Below, one piece after another: positions 61,634-64,000 of a stretch of DNA of 64,000 nt. The DNA is from Aequorivita antarctica (GTDB taxonomy: Bacteria > Bacteroidota > Bacteroidia > Flavobacteriales > Flavobacteriaceae): assembly GCF_007997155.1 (NCBI RefSeq), contig NZ_VORT01000009.1:1-64000 (forward strand), given 5' to 3'. The translations under genes and the position numbers were made by a program. The stretch's first letter is position 1; every line of letters starts with the position of its first letter. A model generated the notes under the pieces. The model did no database searches. It had not been told where the DNA came from and worked only from the letters and a program-made list of their open reading frames with translations.

Positions 61634-62386
61634 TTAGTCGAAAGAGTAAACAAAGCCGCTTTCCAAATTGTACTGTGAGTTTGGAATGCCAACGGCTGGC
61701 GTTTCATCGTAGGCAAAAGTATAGGTTGTATTGAAAGCGAAATTATTAAACAAGTCAATTACTAAAGAAGCTTGACTTGTGAAGCGGTAATCCCCAAAAT
61801 CATTCAACTTTGGCTGAAAATAAGATGTACTCACGAAAGTAACGGTTTTTGTGGGGTATAGACTAAATGAAAAATAGGAAGAGCTTCTGAAATCTCTATG
61901 GAGAGGCGTGACCCCATCACTTAACTCTTCTTGCTCATACATTATGTGGGTGCCTAAGTAGAATTTATATTTTTCGGAAGTTGTCAATTTAAACCGGGGG
62001 CCGGTTCCCAAGAGGCCTCTAAATTCAATTTTTGAAACTTTGTTGTACTGTGTTTGCGTGAAGATCTCCCAAGCAATTCGAGGATGAAAACGGTAATTGT
62101 AGCGCAGGTGTGCAATCCCCGCATTTTCAAATTTGTTACCCTCTATTTTCTGAAATTCTATATCACTTTTAAGTAAAACCAAATGCCTTTTCATTTTATA
62201 CTGAAGATGAATGCTAGAATTGGCTCCCAAATAGTCATTCACATCCCGTTTTAAAGAAAAATTTAAGCTGGCGGAACCAGAGAATCCAGATGTGTCTGTT
62301 ACTTTCCGGAGTGATTCGGCATTGAGTATTTGCGACTTTGCAGTAAATGAGAAGCTGATAATAAAGAGTGTGATTATATACTTCAT
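61634..62386 (-). CDS. DUF481 outer-membrane protein
   Basis: The protein has 250 residues. A signal peptide (IITLFIISFSFTAKSQ) precedes a domain with alternating aromatic-rich strands (SGSASLNFSLKRDVND; IHLQYKMKRHLVLLKSDIEF; RFTSQASLVIDLFNNFAFNTTYTFAYDE) and a terminal Phe region. This is a 10-12-stranded beta-barrel of the DUF481 type, probably in the outer membrane. It stands alone and is not obviously part of the arsenosugar operon. Confidence 0.88.
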   Translation of the reverse strand: MKYIITLFIISFSFTAKSQILNAESLRKVTDTSGFSGSASLNFSLKRDVNDYLGANSSIHLQYKMKRHLVLLKSDIEFQKIEGNKFENAGIAHLRYNYRFHPRIAWEIFTQTQYNKVSKIEFRGLLGTGPRFKLTTSEKYKFYLGTHIMYEQEELSDGVTPLHRDFRSSSYFSFSLYPTKTVTFVSTSYFQPKLNDFGDYRFTSQASLVIDLFNNFAFNTTYTFAYDETPAVGIPNSQYNLESGFVYSFD

Positions 62387-62444
62387 TCTATTTTTTTAGG
62401 CTTTGTTAGTTCCTTAAAAATAATGAAAAGCTTTAATATAGCAG

Positions 62445-62835
62445 TTATTGATTCTCTAGAAATTGTTTTAAGACAATGGCTTGGTTGTGATTTTCATCTT
62501 TGGCGCCATAGAGCAAAGTGAGGCGTTTTACTTTGGTTTTGTTCAGTAGTTCTTCAACTAAGGCTGAATGATTATCCAGCTCTTTTTTATATTTTTTTTG
62601 AAAACTCATCAAACCGTTCTTCTTTATGGTCAAACCACTTTCGAAGTTCTGTAGAAGGCGCGATCTCCTTCACCCACTCGTCTAGTTTTGTGTCTTCTTT
62701 GCTTACTCCTCGTGGCCAAACTCTATCCACTAAAACTCTGAAACCATCATTTTTTAAGGCCTCTTCATAAATTCTTTTATTTGGATTTCCATAACTTTTC
62801 AAAATTGAAAATTCTGAATCACTTATTCCCCCCAA
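62445..62835 (-). pseudogene. DUF488 family protein, split by a frameshift in an A8 tract
   Basis: Two overlapping frames carry successive parts of one DUF488 protein. The first (from TTG at 62835) contains [16 protein letters not shown] and [21 protein letters not shown]; the second resumes [49 protein letters not shown]. They join cleanly if the run of eight A (62592-62599 on the minus strand) is read as seven. DUF488 proteins have an alpha/beta fold with this HN-containing C-terminus. The break may be a real mutation, a slippage site, or an assembly error. The first frame overlaps the stop of the tdo gene. Confidence 0.8.
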
Positions 62836-63728
62836 TTAGCTATTTCTTCTTTTGACCAAAGTTTCGGGAAGAATTTGCGTTGCTGATATTTTGGATGCAA
62901 GTATTTTTTCCATTCAGAGCCACCTGTGGCCGCTTTACTTTCGCCTTTGCGGTTTAGGTAGTGTTGTGCGGTATCCAAATGTACCAATGGCCACGCTACG
63001 TTATAAAAATGGTCAAACTGTTTTAGTTTATCTTTTAATTCTTCCGAAGGGTTTTCCATCTGCGCTACCCGTTCTTCAAGGGTTTTACCTTTTGTTTTTT
63101 CTACTAAAACTTTAAAATCGGCTTCGTATTTTTCGATGAACTGAAGAAGTGTTAAGCTTATTTTACCCGTTTTTCTGTTGTATCCGGCGTCTTTCCAATA
63201 CAGGTTCTCAAAGTAATCCTCCATAGTTGGATTTTGTGGCAAGCGCTGCTGTCCTTGGCTATTTACAAGGTTTTCAAGTTTGGTGCAGTAGAGTTCCAAA
63301 TAACGGAATGATGCACTTTGAAAACCACTAGCGGGTGTAAGTGTAGAGCGGAAGACATTATAGTCGTCATAGCTCATGCCGTCTTTCATGATATCGAAAG
63401 AGGTGATAAGCATCCGGGTGTATCTTTTTAAGCGGTCTAATTTTGTCAACCAAATTTCTTCAGAAAGATTTTCGCCCTCAGAAAGTTGCTTTATTTCGTG
63501 AATCATCATTTTTAGGGTCAGTTCCGTAACTTGATGATACATCACGAATATTTCTTCATCCTTAAAATCAGTTCGTGTTTTTTGAAGTGAAAGCAAGGTG
63601 TCCACTTGAATATAATCCCAATAATTAATAGGTTTAGCCTGAAGTAACCCTTTTAGATATGTCTCTGGATTTTCGCCAAGAGCCTTATATTTTTCTTCAA
63701 TAGCTTTTATTAATTCGTTGTTTTCCAT
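62823..63728 (-). CDS. kynA: Tryptophan 2,3-dioxygenase
   Basis: The protein has 301 residues. Heme-binding and substrate motifs match bacterial [24 protein letters not shown] (His ligand region), the central [21 protein letters not shown], and the C-terminal [28 protein letters not shown]. It opens the indole ring of tryptophan to N-formylkynurenine. The family is usually about 280 residues, so the length is normal. The stop overlaps the DUF488 reading frame by 13 bases. Confidence 0.96.
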   Translation of the reverse strand: MENNELIKAIEEKYKALGENPETYLKGLLQAKPINYWDYIQVDTLLSLQKTRTDFKDEEIFVMYHQVTELTLKMMIHEIKQLSEGENLSEEIWLTKLDRLKRYTRMLITSFDIMKDGMSYDDYNVFRSTLTPASGFQSASFRYLELYCTKLENLVNSQGQQRLPQNPTMEDYFENLYWKDAGYNRKTGKISLTLLQFIEKYEADFKVLVEKTKGKTLEERVAQMENPSEELKDKLKQFDHFYNVAWPLVHLDTAQHYLNRKGESKAATGGSEWKKYLHPKYQQRKFFPKLWSKEEIANWGE

Positions 63729-63835
63729 TCTTTTATTTTTTGAAAAGAGGTTTTTAAGAAAGCGGTTTTTTAAAACGTTTCTAAAAATAAGGGATATTTT
63801 TCTATTTTTTGAAATATTCTAAAATGAGTTTTAAA

Positions 63836-63878
63836 GAAAAAGCCCTGTTACAAAATTTTGCAACAAGGCTTTTTTTTA
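63836..63878. terminator. Bidirectional terminator
   Basis: AAAAAGCCCTGTTACAAAA pairs with TTTTGCAACAAGGCTTTTT (63838-63878, with two mismatches) and A- and T-runs flank the stem. It stands downstream of the partial gene at the right edge and should end its transcript. Confidence 0.9.
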
Positions 63879-63895
63879 TAAATTTTAAAGTGCTA

Positions 63896-64000
63896 CTAAT
63901 AAAAATTAGCGCGATTATCTTCAATATTGGCTTTCTTTTTAAGGGCGTTGAAAACTTGGGTCGGTGCGCCAGGAGCCTCTTTAGTGCTCATTTGGTTGGC
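63896..64000 (-). CDS. C-terminal fragment of an unidentified protein
   Basis: Only the last 34 codons are in the window. They read ANQMSTKEAPGAPTQVFNAL then KKKANIEDNRANFY and stop. The stretch is short and contains no motif I recognise. The start lies beyond the right edge; a short ORF starting at the internal Met is also possible. It is followed by the terminator at 63836-63878, which supports a real gene end here. Confidence 0.5.
   Translation of the reverse strand, partial: ANQMSTKEAPGAPTQVFNALKKKANIEDNRANFY

Overview
The window is chromosomal DNA of a Bacteroidota member, most probably a Flavobacteriaceae species of marine or saline habit. The evidence is AT-rich DNA, promoters with the Bacteroidota -7 box TAnnTTTG, four large secreted proteins with C-terminal type IX secretion (T9SS) sorting domains, many lipoproteins, CotH/YHYH/GEVED/FG-GAP families, and housekeeping genes (adk-obg, purK, fhs, mpl, tdo) typical of that family. 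The genus cannot be fixed from this sequence. I saw no rRNA, tRNA or CRISPR array.

Layout. 0-1.6 kb: the edge of an IS3-family element with a -1 frameshift signal, followed by a RhuM-Fic protein. 1.6-7.5 kb: core metabolism (PurK, Fhs, a DoxX-like protein, an RluA-type pseudouridine synthase, a methyltransferase). 7.5-16 kb: an accessory zone. A T9SS beta-propeller protein, a three-gene cassette (sce7726-like nuclease, sce7725/Beta-like protein, zinc-finger RES-domain toxin) and a CrtA-like/unknown pair each sit behind a copy of the same promoter module, in which the palindrome TACGGTTTTCCGTA (or a half-degenerate form) lies exactly 22 nt before TACATTTG. A DUF2130 nuclease-like protein follows. 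16-24.3 kb: envelope and stress genes, including an amidohydrolase, a c-type cytochrome-like lipoprotein, OsmC, an ECF sigma factor with a membrane partner, and a serine hydrolase with TPRs. 24.3-31.2 kb: a SCO1 / YwqK-like / YHYH / EF-hand / CotH group transcribed away from a LytS-LytTR two-component system. 32-34.5 kb: an orphan contractile tail-sheath gene with a lipoprotein and a small amphipathic protein. 35-44 kb: adk, obg, a giant FG-GAP T9SS protein, DUF4136, a TPR protein and mpl. 44-48 kb: an aldehyde dehydrogenase + DUF779 pair with a divergent AraC regulator. 48-53 kb: a processive GT2 and a dolichol-phosphate-mannose-like GT2, then an FAD oxidoreductase + polyferredoxin membrane protein pair. 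54.3-61.5 kb: a compact arsenosugar (organoarsenical) biosynthesis operon containing ArsM, radical SAM ArsS, purine nucleoside phosphorylase, two arsenosugar glycosyltransferases, a CMD/peroxidase-like protein, rhodanese, DUF547 and a sterol-desaturase-like hydroxylase. 61.6-64 kb: DUF481, a DUF488 gene broken at an A8 tract, tryptophan 2,3-dioxygenase, and the tail of an unidentified gene.

How parts work together. The arsenosugar operon gives a plausible full route: As(III) is methylated (ArsM), adenosylated (ArsS), stripped of adenine (PNP) and glycosylated (TIGR04282/TIGR04283-type enzymes). The RES cassette looks like a horizontally acquired conflict (abortive infection) module: a PD-(D/E)XK-like protein, a Beta-family protein and an NAD+-targeting RES effector in overlapping frames and strikingly AT-rich DNA. 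Many intergenic regions carry short tandem repeats of period 7 or 8; at purK and the RluA-type gene these create false in-frame N-terminal extensions, so I moved the starts inward.
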